Source: Pseudomonas paraversuta (lineage in GTDB: Bacteria; Pseudomonadota; Gammaproteobacteria; Pseudomonadales; Pseudomonadaceae). From it: a stretch of 64,000 bases of DNA. Of this stretch, positions 48,946 to 58,090 are shown piece after piece. The position numbers were made by a program, and so were the translations under genes. The DNA lies in the NCBI RefSeq assembly GCF_904063065.1, contig NZ_CAJFCL010000004.1, positions 457,896 to 521,895 of the forward strand, in the 5' to 3' direction. Every line of letters starts with the position of its first letter. Position 1 is the first letter of the stretch. A model generated the notes under the pieces. That model saw only the letters and a list, made by a program, of their open reading frames with translations. It was not told the DNA's origin and did no database searches.

Positions 48946-49713
48946 ATGGATCTTGAACAAACTTTGATCGCGCTAGGTTTTTTTGCCTTTTGCGGCGGCT
49001 TGATAGATGCTGCAGTCGGTGGTGGCGGGCTTGTACAACTGCCGGCACTTTTACATGCCCTCCCTCAGCAAAGTCTAGCTACTGTTTTCGGAACTAACAA
49101 ACTGGCTGTTTTGGCGGGCAATTTATCTTCCATATTCAGCTATGTAAAGCGAATAAAAATCATGTGGAAGTTAATGCTTCCCACCATGCTTTCCGCATTT
49201 CTATTTGCCTTTCTTGGTGCCTTCTCAGTATCTATCGTGCCAAAAAAACTAATGGAGTTTGTTGTTTTTTTCATTCTGATAGCCATGGCCATTTATACTT
49301 TCACGGAAAAAAAATTAGGCTTGGTGGCTTCTAATAAACATTGCGGATCAAAGGAGATTATCTCAGGGTTTTTTTTTGGTGGTCTCATTGGTTTCTATGA
49401 TGGTGTCTTTGGACCTGGCAGCGGTAGTCTTCTGCTTTTTATATTTGTAAAATTTTTTGGCTTCGATTTTTTAAACGCATCGGCCTCTGCAAAACTGGTT
49501 AATCTGGGTACGTTTAGCGCAGCGCTTATGTTTTTTGTTCCGTCTGGCAACGTCTTATGGACTATCGGCGGTGTAGTTGCTCTGTGCAATATGGCAGGTT
49601 CTCTCACCGGTGTTTTCTTGGCACTCCGTTACGGAAGCGGCTTTATCAGGATATTTTTCCTGATTCTGCTTATATTTTTGATAGGCAGAATGGGCTTGTC
49701 TCTATTTTCGTAG
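48946..49713 (+). CDS. TauE/SafE family membrane exporter
   Basis: This inner-membrane protein (255 residues from the ATG at 48946, which has AAGGA nine bases upstream; an in-frame ATG at 48898 would add 16 residues) has about eight helices and the two mirrored family motifs DAAVGGGGLVQLPALL and GFYDGVFGPGSGSLLLF. TauE/SafE proteins export sulfite, sulfoacetate or other organic anions. It is AT-rich like its neighbours and lies downstream of the small ORFs. The LysR gene divergent from this group is the likely regulator. Confidence 0.9.
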   Translation: MDLEQTLIALGFFAFCGGLIDAAVGGGGLVQLPALLHALPQQSLATVFGTNKLAVLAGNLSSIFSYVKRIKIMWKLMLPTMLSAFLFAFLGAFSVSIVPKKLMEFVVFFILIAMAIYTFTEKKLGLVASNKHCGSKEIISGFFFGGLIGFYDGVFGPGSGSLLLFIFVKFFGFDFLNASASAKLVNLGTFSAALMFFVPSGNVLWTIGGVVALCNMAGSLTGVFLALRYGSGFIRIFFLILLIFLIGRMGLSLFS

Positions 49714-49812
49714 GGGATAAGCTCAAGCTTTAATCCCTGCGGCCAGCCACTCGCTTCGACTGATCACCGGCTGGGGGTATGACTCGGATCGATCCTCCGG
49801 ACACATGCAACC

Positions 49813-49843
49813 CGACAAAGCCCGCCCTGTGCGGGCTTTGTCG
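49813..49843. terminator. Strong hairpin, terminator between islet and nudK-like gene
   Basis: CGACAAAGCCCGC and GCGGGCTTTGTCG form a perfect 13-bp stem with a five-base loop, followed by TTT. It lies between the TauE gene and the nudK-like gene. Confidence 0.75.
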
Positions 49844-49977
49844 TTTCTGCCTGCCGTCTCTTCTCATGCTGTGGCTGCCCCGGACATTGCCGGCAGGACG
49901 GTTCAGTCCTATCGTTCCCCGGTCCTGCTGAAGCTGCACGCCAGCAGCCTCAATCGCACAAAACAAGGAGCGAAACC

Positions 49978-50577
49978 ATGAAGCAAGCCCTGGCCACCAA
50001 GGACCGTGTGCGAATCCAGCAAGTTGAAGTGCTGTCGGACAACTGGTACGTGCTGCGCAAGACCACCTTCGACTTCCAGGGACGGGACGGGATCTGGCGA
50101 AAGATGTCCCGGGAGACCTATGACCGTGGTAACGGTGCGACGATCCTGCTGTACAGCCCGCTGAAAAAAACCGTGGTGCTGACCCGCCAGTTCCGCTTCC
50201 CCGCCTTCGTCAACGAACATGACGGCATGCTGATCGAAACCTGCGCCGGACTGCTGGACCAGGATGATCCACACACCTGTATCCGTAAGGAAACCCAGGA
50301 GGAAACCGGTTATCGCATTGAAAATGTACGCAAGGTGTTTGAAGCGTTCATGAGCCCCGGTTCGGTTACCGAGCGCCTGCATTTTTTTGTCGGGGAATAC
50401 TCTGACCAAGACAAGGTCAGCGAGGGTGGAGGCCTTGAAGCCGAGGGCGAGGAGATCGAAGTTCTGGAGTTGCCTCTGGACGACGCACTGGCAATGATCG
50501 ACACGGGAGAAATCAAGGACGGCAAGACCATCATGCTCTTGCAATACGCGAAGCTGCACGGACTTGTGGATTGCTGA
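49978..50577 (+). CDS. NUDIX hydrolase, NudK-like
   Basis: This 199-residue hydrolase resembles E. coli NudK, a GDP-mannose pyrophosphatase. The Nudix box reads [20 protein letters not shown] and keeps the Glu-Glu pair, but the first conserved Glu is Asp here. The start [20 protein letters not shown] and AAGGAGCG site support the ATG. It removes nucleotide sugars. It is 25 bp upstream of a VOC gene on the same strand. Confidence 0.9.
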   Translation: MKQALATKDRVRIQQVEVLSDNWYVLRKTTFDFQGRDGIWRKMSRETYDRGNGATILLYSPLKKTVVLTRQFRFPAFVNEHDGMLIETCAGLLDQDDPHTCIRKETQEETGYRIENVRKVFEAFMSPGSVTERLHFFVGEYSDQDKVSEGGGLEAEGEEIEVLELPLDDALAMIDTGEIKDGKTIMLLQYAKLHGLVDC

Positions 50578-50601
50578 GTTTTTCACTTCGGGAGATTGCT
50601 T

Positions 50602-51012
50602 ATGTATAGCCATATCCAGATCGGCGCGCGGGATGTACCGGCGCTGGCAGTCTTTTACGACGGGGTGCTGGCCACTCTGGGCCTGGTGCGCATTGTTCAT
50701 GATGATGAAGACCGCGGGCCTGCGGGTGCGGGCTGGCAGCGCCCCGGACTTTACTGGCCGCAGTTTTACATTCAGTCGCCGATCAATGGTTTGCCCGCGA
50801 CCTGGGGCAATGGTGTGCAGGTGAGTTTTGCCGCGCACTCGATCGAGCAGGTGCAAGCGGCCTGGGATACGGCCTTGCGCCTCGGCGGCACGGATGAGGG
50901 TGCTCCGGGCAACCGGCCACAATATGGCGACGATTATTACGGCGCCTATTGCCGTGACCCCGAAGGCAACAAGCTGTGCTTTGTGTTTGCCAGGTCGATG
51001 GCCATTGCGTAG
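50602..51012 (+). CDS. VOC family protein (glyoxalase-like)
   Basis: This 136-residue single-domain VOC protein has the paired beta-alpha-beta-beta-beta modules (YSHIQIGARDVPALAVFYD, YYGAYCRDPEGNKLCFVF), with metal ligands likely His near residue 4 and Glu near the end. Its substrate is unknown. The ATG at 50602 follows GGGAG. The TAG stop lies in a REP sequence that begins at the same place. Confidence 0.9.
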   Translation: MYSHIQIGARDVPALAVFYDGVLATLGLVRIVHDDEDRGPAGAGWQRPGLYWPQFYIQSPINGLPATWGNGVQVSFAAHSIEQVQAAWDTALRLGGTDEGAPGNRPQYGDDYYGAYCRDPEGNKLCFVFARSMAIA

Positions 51013-51074
51013 GAGCGAGCTTGCTCGCGATCTTTCAGCCAATGGAAAAGATCGCGGGCAAGCCTGCTCCTGCA
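51009..51074. repeat. REPIN-like inverted pair that supplies a stop codon
   Basis: GTAGGAGCGAGCTTGCTCGCG is mirrored by a right arm GCGGGCAAGCCTGCTCCTGC, a typical REP doublet with arms meeting around GATC. The TAG at 51010-51012 is both part of the REP and the stop of the VOC gene. Confidence 0.8.
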
Positions 51075-51086
51075 GATCAGCGGGGT

Positions 51087-52571
51087 TTACAGGTGGTCGG
51101 GGCCACTGCCAAAGCGGGTCATCATCACGTTGATGAAGTCTTCAAGGCTCATTTTTTGACCATTGAAATCCACTTCCCCAGCGGCATAGTTGAGGGATGC
51201 CAGGATGTTGTTGCCATCCACTTTTGCCAGGCCCGTTTGCACGGCCATGACACCCGCCATTTCGCTGTTGGCGCTGGCCATTTTCGCGATGGTTTGCGGG
51301 TCGGTCTGGCCGGCCAGTTGTGCCTGAACGGCGGACAGGTCGGCAATCATGGGTTTGGACAATTGCAGCTTGGCGTCCAGGGAGGTCAGCGTTTGCTTGG
51401 TGACTTCGATAGGCGGCTGCTCGAACGAAGTCGGCTGAGCCAGGCTCACGGCAAGGTTGAACTGACTTTCGCCATTGGTGGTTTTAAGGGTGAGTTTTTC
51501 CAGCGCCAGCTGTGGTTTGGCCGCCAGCAGTTTTTCGACCTCGGCTTGCATCTGCGCTTGCTCTGCCGGGGTCAACTGCGCCATAGGCATTGTGCCGTCG
51601 GCTTGAGGCTCGAATTTGGTTTGGTAGATCTGCAACAGCGATTGCATGGCCGGAATGTCCAGGCTGCTGGCCGTCATGACCATTTGCGCGCTGCCCACCG
51701 GTTTGTCGTCCAGGGTGATGTCGCCCACGTTGTACGACAGACGCCCTGACATCAGGCTGCCGTTGGCAGAAGCCGAGCCGGCATATTCGAAGTTTTTGAT
51801 CTTGGCCACCGACTGGCGCTCGCCAAAGGTCAACTGGCCCTCACTCAGCTCCAGCACGTTCTGCCCCAGGTAGAAGCCATAGCTGCTTTTGGTCAGGTCG
51901 CTGGCCAGGGTCAGACCATTGAGCTCGACGCGAACTGGCGGTTGCCCGGGCGTGGCGGCCTGAAGCACCAGATGGTCCATGTAGCCTTTGGCCTTGAGGT
52001 TTATGCCCTCGGCATCTGTCTGGCCATCCATGGTCAACCCGGAGAAGCTGATGCTGGAGTTCTCGTCAACTTGGGCTTCAAACGGCAGCAGCTCCATGCT
52101 CCCGTCAACCGAGCGGTTGTAGCCCAGGGTAACCTGGCCTTTGAGCGGAGACTGGTCCTTGGCGGCGGCGAACCATTTTTCGGTGTACGGGGTTTTTTGC
52201 AGCGAATAGTTGCTGGTCGCCATCACTGGCATCCACTTGAACGTCTTGATCCGCGACCATGGCAACGGACCATGTTCGATATTGTCCACAAACAGCAGTT
52301 CTACCGGTTGGGCGTCCGGGCCTGCGGCGGCGTCCTGCAGATTCACACGGTAGTGCGCAGTGCTGCTGTACAGGTGGCGGTCAAGGGAAACCAGTTCGAT
52401 AGTGCCGTGGGTGGTGGTGCCTTGCAGCTGGGACGCCAGTTCCTTGTTGGCTTCCTGGATCGAGGTCTTGAGTACATCCTCAAGCTTGGTGCCGGTGTAC
52501 CACGCGCCTGCGGTGTTCAGGGCACCTGCAATAACAACAATCCCTACCAGTACGCCTAATGGTTTATTCAT
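51087..52571 (-). CDS. DUF945 (YdgA-like) periplasmic protein
   Basis: This 494-residue protein has one N-terminal anchor or signal segment (LGVLVGIVVIAGALNTAGAW) and a long beta-rich periplasmic domain with repeated modules, the DUF945/YdgA family. The family is anchored in the inner membrane and its function is unknown. The gene is alone and precedes nothing in its own direction except the REP. Confidence 0.88.
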   Translation of the reverse strand: MNKPLGVLVGIVVIAGALNTAGAWYTGTKLEDVLKTSIQEANKELASQLQGTTTHGTIELVSLDRHLYSSTAHYRVNLQDAAAGPDAQPVELLFVDNIEHGPLPWSRIKTFKWMPVMATSNYSLQKTPYTEKWFAAAKDQSPLKGQVTLGYNRSVDGSMELLPFEAQVDENSSISFSGLTMDGQTDAEGINLKAKGYMDHLVLQAATPGQPPVRVELNGLTLASDLTKSSYGFYLGQNVLELSEGQLTFGERQSVAKIKNFEYAGSASANGSLMSGRLSYNVGDITLDDKPVGSAQMVMTASSLDIPAMQSLLQIYQTKFEPQADGTMPMAQLTPAEQAQMQAEVEKLLAAKPQLALEKLTLKTTNGESQFNLAVSLAQPTSFEQPPIEVTKQTLTSLDAKLQLSKPMIADLSAVQAQLAGQTDPQTIAKMASANSEMAGVMAVQTGLAKVDGNNILASLNYAAGEVDFNGQKMSLEDFINVMMTRFGSGPDHL

Positions 52572-52709
52572 TAATTGACCCGTTCAATGTCCGTTGTGTT
52601 GAAAGATATGCGGTCTTCAGCAAGCCCGTCATAGGCCGAAAAGTGCAAGCAGGTTAACACTGGCAACGGGCTGGACGCTGTTTTTCGGCACCGTCCGATA
52701 TGGCGCAGA

Positions 52710-53345
52710 TCACGCGTAGCGCAGCTCCATTTCGTCGAGTTGATGATCGAAGCTCTTGAGGCTGGCGCTCCAGGTATACACCAGCACTTCCAGCTCGTGG
52801 TCGACCGAGGTTTCGCCGACAGCGTTGAGTGATATGCCTGAGTAATCCAGTTGATAGCGTTCCCGGGCCATGGCTGAGGCTACATCTGAAAGCGCATGGG
52901 CGTGGTCGAGCCATTCACGATCCTCAGGCGCCAAGGCCCTGTCGAGTTTCAGACATTGGGATTTCAGGGCCTCGAGGCTTTTTTCCAGCGGGGTGCCGGT
53001 GAGTTCACCCATGAATTCCTGGAAGGTGCGGCCCGGCTGCCAGTAGCTGCCCCAGAAATAGCGGTCGAATACGGTTTCAACCCGGCGCAGCGCGACTTTG
53101 GTGTCCCAGATCATGACCCGCGTCTGGCCCTTGTCTATTTGCCGCTGCTGGATTTGCCTGGTTTGCACCGACGCCCAGGCCACAACGACGATGGCCAGCA
53201 CGGCGATCAGGGCACTGGCACTGTCGAGGAAGACCATCGCCTTGTCGATCTGGTGCGCCAGCATGATGCCGTAGAAGTAAGTCGCAGAGAGCAGCACCAG
53301 GGCTGCGACTGCGCACCAGAAACCGGGAGCATATGGATTTTTCAT
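52710..53345 (-). CDS. Hypothetical inner-membrane protein
   Basis: This 211-residue protein has two N-terminal helices (FWCAVAALVLLSATYFYGIM and a second near residue 45) followed by a basic, helical cytoplasmic domain starting near residue 65 (VQTRQIQQRQIDKGQTR). The ATG at 53345 begins MKNPYAPGF with a purine-rich site ahead; longer frames lack one. No family is recognised. It lies between a DUF945 gene and the efflux operon. Confidence 0.8.
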   Translation of the reverse strand: MKNPYAPGFWCAVAALVLLSATYFYGIMLAHQIDKAMVFLDSASALIAVLAIVVVAWASVQTRQIQQRQIDKGQTRVMIWDTKVALRRVETVFDRYFWGSYWQPGRTFQEFMGELTGTPLEKSLEALKSQCLKLDRALAPEDREWLDHAHALSDVASAMARERYQLDYSGISLNAVGETSVDHELEVLVYTWSASLKSFDHQLDEMELRYA

Positions 53346-53452
53346 TATTAGTATCCCCATCAAGCACTGCTTGCGCGATGGGGAGGACTTGAGACCCGCG
53401 TATGCCCTGAACCATCGTTCCGATACCGACCCTTCAAAGCATAGCAACCCTG

Positions 53453-54898
53453 TCAGGGTTTAGCGTGCTCCGGGGCTTTCGCCTGTGCATTTTCCCAGCC
53501 GCCACCGAGGGCCAGAAACAAGTCGATCTGGCTCATGGCAACCTGGGTGTTGGCGGTGGCCAGTTGCGCTTTCACGTCGGTGTAAGTGCGGGTGGCTTGC
53601 AGGTCTGCAAGAAACGATTCACGCCCGGCGAGGAAGAACTGGTGCGTTTGCTCGGCAGCCGTTTTAGCCGAATCGCCTGCCAGGGCCAGGGCATCCCGAC
53701 GCTGGAGCAAGGCGGTGTATTGCACGAGACTGGTCTGGGTCTCACGAATGGCGTTAAGCACCACGCCGTCAAACCTGGCCAGCGCGCCCTGGGTCACCGC
53801 CTCGGCTTCACGAATACGGGCCCGCGAACCGTTGGTCGGGATGGTCCAGCTCAGCAATGGGCCAAAGCCCCAGCGGTTGGTCGGTGCCGTGCCGAGGTTT
53901 TCCAGCAGGCCCACGGTACCCACGGTCGCGCCGATACTGATGTCGGGATACAGCGAACCGGTGGCTACACCGATCTCGGCCGTGGCGCTAGCCAGATGAC
54001 GTTCGGCCTGACGTACGTCTGGCCGACGCTTGAGCAGCGCTGCGCCGTCGCCCACGGGCAGCAGTTGGGCGATGTGTGGTAGCTCTGCGCAATCGGCAAC
54101 GCCGGCGGGCAGTTGGTCGAGGGGTTTGGCAATGAGCATCGACAGGCGAAACAACCCTGCCTGACGCAGCGCCTGGTAGCGCGGGAGTTCGGCGCGTAAT
54201 GATCTGAATTGAGTTTCGGAACGCGTTACCTGGGTTTCGTCGCCCCGGCCCGCATCGCGCAGACGCTGTGTCAGCTGAGTACTCTGCGATTGCAACTGCA
54301 GCGACTCTTCGGCGATATGCCGTTCTTCATTGGCCGCGCAAACTTGCGTATAGGCGCGCACCACGTCGGCTACCACTGTGATACGTGCGGTATCGGCTGC
54401 CGCCTGGGTTGCGTCGGCATTGGCCTGCGCCGCTTCGATACCGCGTTGCAACGTGCCCCACAGGTCGAACTGATACGAGGTGCTGAGGCCAAGGTCACCG
54501 ACGTTGGCTACCGGGACCTTGTCCGTCAGCAGGAAGGCTTCACCGGACTCCTGAAGACGCTGGGCGCCCGCCTTCGCCGAACCGCTCCAGCCACCCGCAG
54601 ACTGCGCCTGTTCAACTTGAGCCCGCGCCCGCGACAGGTTGGCCGCCGCCACGCGCAGATCCGTATTGGAAGCCATGGCCTGGCGCACCAGCTCGTCAAG
54701 TCTCGGGTCCTGATACAGTTTCCACCAGTCGGCCGGTACAGGCGCCGACACCACGTTCGCGCCCTCACCCGCCAGCTCGCCCTGCAAATCAGGACGCTGC
54801 ATGGCCGAGTCCTTGGGCAGGTGGTAATCCGGCCCCAGCATCTGGCAGCCGGACAGCAGCAAGCCCAGCCCCAGGGCTGCCAGGTGGACCGCTTTCAT
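53453..54898 (-). CDS. Outer-membrane efflux lipoprotein, NodT family
   Basis: This 481-residue TolC-type protein has a lipoprotein signal with lipobox LLSGC (Cys 18), the two mirrored outer-membrane-factor halves and the NodT blocks RPDVRQAERHLASA and LLSWTIPTNG. It forms the channel of a tripartite pump. It is the last gene of the five-gene operon, and its start overlaps the HlyD stop by four bases. Confidence 0.93.
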   Translation of the reverse strand: MKAVHLAALGLGLLLSGCQMLGPDYHLPKDSAMQRPDLQGELAGEGANVVSAPVPADWWKLYQDPRLDELVRQAMASNTDLRVAAANLSRARAQVEQAQSAGGWSGSAKAGAQRLQESGEAFLLTDKVPVANVGDLGLSTSYQFDLWGTLQRGIEAAQANADATQAAADTARITVVADVVRAYTQVCAANEERHIAEESLQLQSQSTQLTQRLRDAGRGDETQVTRSETQFRSLRAELPRYQALRQAGLFRLSMLIAKPLDQLPAGVADCAELPHIAQLLPVGDGAALLKRRPDVRQAERHLASATAEIGVATGSLYPDISIGATVGTVGLLENLGTAPTNRWGFGPLLSWTIPTNGSRARIREAEAVTQGALARFDGVVLNAIRETQTSLVQYTALLQRRDALALAGDSAKTAAEQTHQFFLAGRESFLADLQATRTYTDVKAQLATANTQVAMSQIDLFLALGGGWENAQAKAPEHAKP

Positions 54899-55797
54899 TG
54901 CGCAGCCTCCTGCGCCGGTTTGTCTTTGACCTTGTCCGCGACGATCGAAACGGTCGCGGTACGCCCGGCGATCATGCGGAAATCGGCTGGCACATCATCA
55001 AACACGATGCGTACCGGAATCCGCTGCGCCAGCCGCACCCAGCTGAATGCCGGGTTGACGTTGGGCAGCAGGTTCTGGCCGCTGGTGCGGTCGCGGTCTT
55101 CAATACCGGCCACGATGCTTTCGACATGGCCACGCAAGCGTGCATTGTCGCCGATCACGCGGATCTCGACGCTCTGACCGACATGGATGCCGTCCAGTTT
55201 GGTTTCTTCAAAATAGCCGTCGATATGGAACGAGCTGCTGTCGACAATCGACAGCACGGGCTTGCCGGCCGTGACGAACTCATTGACCCGGGGAGCGCGG
55301 TCGTTGACGTAGCCATCAACCGGGCTGCGCACGACGGTGCGATCCAGATTGAGCTGCGCGCTGTCCACGGCGACTTCGGCTTCAGTCAGGGCTGACTGCG
55401 CACGCAGTTCCCGGGACTGGCTTTCTTCAAGCAGCTCGCGGGCTACCAGATTGCCCAGCCCGCGGTTGCGTTTGCTTTCGCGCTGGGCCTGGGCCAGCGT
55501 CTCCTTGCGATCGGCAACCACTGCCTGGGCCTGGCGCAAGGCCAGACGGAAACGCTCCTGATCGATGATGAACAGCACCTGATCACGGGTGACGGGCTGG
55601 TTGTCACGCACATCCACCTGCTTGATCAGGCCCGACACATCGGGGGCAATCTGCACCACGTCGGCGCGAATGTGGCCATCGCGCGTCCAGGGGGCAAACA
55701 TGTAATACATGGTCATGCGCCAGACCACGACGCAGGCGAACGCCACCACCAACAAGGTGAGAACGACACGGCCCAAGGTCAATAGAGGTTTTTTCAT
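54895..55797 (-). CDS. HlyD/EmrA-type periplasmic adaptor
   Basis: This 300-residue membrane-fusion protein has one N-terminal helix, a biotinyl-lipoyl domain (RADVVQIAPDVSGLIKQVDV), a coiled-coil hairpin and a beta-barrel domain (VGQSVEIRVIGDNARLRG). It links the FUSC inner-membrane protein to the NodT channel. Its start overlaps the DUF1656 gene by four bases. Confidence 0.93.
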   Translation of the reverse strand: MKKPLLTLGRVVLTLLVVAFACVVVWRMTMYYMFAPWTRDGHIRADVVQIAPDVSGLIKQVDVRDNQPVTRDQVLFIIDQERFRLALRQAQAVVADRKETLAQAQRESKRNRGLGNLVARELLEESQSRELRAQSALTEAEVAVDSAQLNLDRTVVRSPVDGYVNDRAPRVNEFVTAGKPVLSIVDSSSFHIDGYFEETKLDGIHVGQSVEIRVIGDNARLRGHVESIVAGIEDRDRTSGQNLLPNVNPAFSWVRLAQRIPVRIVFDDVPADFRMIAGRTATVSIVADKVKDKPAQEAAQ

Positions 55798-56003
55798 GTC
55801 ATTAGATATCGACTAAACGAATCCACAACGCCGAGTAGCAAAGCGTAGAGACCGACGTTGAATAAAGCCCGGTGCCAGACCAGGCGGTAAAAGTGCATAC
55901 GCGTCAGGAGCGCGTGAACCAGCAAAAACAATATGTAAGTGATGCCCATCAGCACCAGGAGCGTGGGCAGAAACACCCCGCTGATATCTACGTCACCGAT
56001 CAT
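55794..56003 (-). CDS. DUF1656 small membrane protein
   Basis: This 69-residue protein has two helices (FLPTLLVLMGITYILFLLVH and ALFNVGLYALLLGVVDSF), the length and layout of AaeX/DUF1656. It is always beside FUSC pumps, but its role is unknown. It overlaps both neighbours by four bases. Confidence 0.92.
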   Translation of the reverse strand: MIGDVDISGVFLPTLLVLMGITYILFLLVHALLTRMHFYRLVWHRALFNVGLYALLLGVVDSFSRYLMT

Positions 56004-58090
56004 AGCGGCGCTCCGTCAATGCCATGGGCATGGGACTGTGGCAGGTCGTGCTCATCAACGATGAACTCCACACCCGGTAATAGGGCCAGGCGCAAACCGC
56101 TCAAGGCATGGAGCAAGTGCACCCGGGCCTCGCCCTCGTCCTGCATTTCGCGGGCGTTAAGCGCACGGCGGGTACGGTCCAGGGTCATTTGCAGACCATT
56201 GGGCATTGGCAGGCGTTCACCGGCCTTGAGGCAAGCGCTGAAGTACTCCCCCACCTCGCTGACTACCTGGCCCAGCAGGCGTTGCCGCTCGCCGGTGACC
56301 CGGGGTGAGTAGGCCAGCAAATCCAGGAGGTTGAGCGCCACTCGCAAGTCACGCAGGGCGCTGCCTGTGTCCTGGCCGGTCATCGCCAGACGCGGCAGGT
56401 GCTGCATCAGCCGATCAAGCATTTGCGCGCCCATGTGCCGGTGCTCGGCCAGGGTTGCGGGCCGGGTCAGCGTGACGATATCGCGCCAGCTGAAACGCGT
56501 CAGGCGTTTAGCCGCCAGTTCGGCGCCAAAGGGGCGGGCGATAAGGGTCCAGACGAAAGCAAAGAGCAGGCCGATGGGGCCGGCCAGGTTGGCGTTGATG
56601 AACACCATGAAGTCTGCGTCGTAGGCCCCCTGAATGCTGATGAATGAGGCCGTGTTGACGATGGTCAGCAAGGTCCCCAGGTAAAAGCGCGGCTGTACCG
56701 TCAGCGTACCGACACAGATAAAGGGCACGGCGAACGCCAGGACCAGCATCGGGAAATCGTGCAGGTTGGGCAGGATCACAAACAGGTACAGGCTGGCGAA
56801 CAGTACCGACAGCGAGGTCCAGAAAAAGAACCGGTAGATCTGCGGCGCCGGGTCGTCCATCGCGGCAAAAAAACTGCAGGCCACGGCCGCCAGAATCACC
56901 GCGCTGGCGCCGTCCGTCCAGCCGAGCAAGATCCACAACACCGAGGCGACAACAATTGCCGTCACCGTGGAAAATGCGGAGTAAAGCATCAGGCCCCGAT
57001 CCAGAAACGGTGTCAGCCGGCCCAGGCGCCAATGCCGGTAAACCGCGCGCCAGATATCCTGACTGCCCGTTGCAATCGCCTGTTGCAGGCTACGGCAGTC
57101 TTGCCACAAATCAATCCACTCGCCCAGCCGGTAGAGCGCATTGGAGAACACCAGCTGGCGTCGCTCATCCAGCGCTTCGGCACTGGGCTGCAAGAGTTCC
57201 AGTTCATGGCGCAGAGCCTTCCAGGCCTCGACAGGGGCGCCTTCGCGAGTGCTTTCGAGCCAGTCCCGGCTTTTCGCCAGCAAAGGCGCTATTTTGTCCA
57301 CCAGCTCGGGGGTACGCCGCTCCAGGGCATACAGCGCGTCATCCAGCGCGTCGACCACCGGCAGCAGGTTGATCATGCGCCCGCGCAGTTCTTTGGTGTT
57401 GCGCACGGTCTGCGGCAACGCACCTTCGTGGGGCAATTGACCGATCATCAACTCCAGGCTGTTGAAGGTTGCCACCATAGATGAGCGCAGGCCGCTGGCT
57501 TTACTCGGCTCTACGTCGCGGGCCAGAAAATGCTTGCTGTAGCTGGCGGCGTCGCCAAACCACTTGGCGGCGGAATCAACAAACACCGGGGCCAGCCGCC
57601 GGGGCCAGAACATGCTGCCCACCACGGCCGCACAGACAATCCCGAGGAGGATTTCTTCGGTGCGCGAGACAGCGATGTCGAATACGTTGAGCGGGTTGTC
57701 CACGATCGGCAAGGCGATCATGGGCATGGTGTAGCCCGCGAGCATGAAGATGTAACTGTTGGCCGTGCGCAGGTGCAGCGACAGGAACAACAGGATGCCG
57801 GTCCAGAGCGCGACCACCAGCACCAGCAAAAACGGGGTTTGTACAAACATGGGTACAAAAAATACCGCCGCCGAAGCACCCAGTAGCGTGCCCAGGGCGC
57901 GGTACACGGCCTTGGAACTGGTGGGGCCGACGAAGGGGCTGGAGACGATGTAGACCGTGGCCATTGCCCAATAGGGTCGGGGCATTTCCATCCACAGGGC
58001 GATGTACAGCGCGATCATCGAGGCGGCAAAGGTGCGCACGCCATAGAACCAATCGCGGGCGGGCGGCATGCTGCTGAAAAAACCGTTCAA
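56000..58090 (-). CDS. FUSC family inner-membrane efflux protein (AaeB-like)
   Basis: This 696-residue protein has two membrane bundles of about six helices each (residues 15-165 and 360-520) and cytoplasmic domains between and after. It resembles AaeB, the p-hydroxybenzoate exporter of E. coli, and the fusaric-acid pumps. With HlyD and NodT partners it forms an exporter for aromatic acids or similar organic acids; the substrate here is not proven. It overlaps the MarR gene by four bases. Confidence 0.93.
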   Translation of the reverse strand: MNGFFSSMPPARDWFYGVRTFAASMIALYIALWMEMPRPYWAMATVYIVSSPFVGPTSSKAVYRALGTLLGASAAVFFVPMFVQTPFLLVLVVALWTGILLFLSLHLRTANSYIFMLAGYTMPMIALPIVDNPLNVFDIAVSRTEEILLGIVCAAVVGSMFWPRRLAPVFVDSAAKWFGDAASYSKHFLARDVEPSKASGLRSSMVATFNSLELMIGQLPHEGALPQTVRNTKELRGRMINLLPVVDALDDALYALERRTPELVDKIAPLLAKSRDWLESTREGAPVEAWKALRHELELLQPSAEALDERRQLVFSNALYRLGEWIDLWQDCRSLQQAIATGSQDIWRAVYRHWRLGRLTPFLDRGLMLYSAFSTVTAIVVASVLWILLGWTDGASAVILAAVACSFFAAMDDPAPQIYRFFFWTSLSVLFASLYLFVILPNLHDFPMLVLAFAVPFICVGTLTVQPRFYLGTLLTIVNTASFISIQGAYDADFMVFINANLAGPIGLLFAFVWTLIARPFGAELAAKRLTRFSWRDIVTLTRPATLAEHRHMGAQMLDRLMQHLPRLAMTGQDTGSALRDLRVALNLLDLLAYSPRVTGERQRLLGQVVSEVGEYFSACLKAGERLPMPNGLQMTLDRTRRALNAREMQDEGEARVHLLHALSGLRLALLPGVEFIVDEHDLPQSHAHGIDGAPL

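Noticed and set aside
46503..49977. CRISPR array or defence system in the islet
   Set aside because: No regularly spaced repeats and no nuclease, methylase or toxin-antitoxin motifs were seen.
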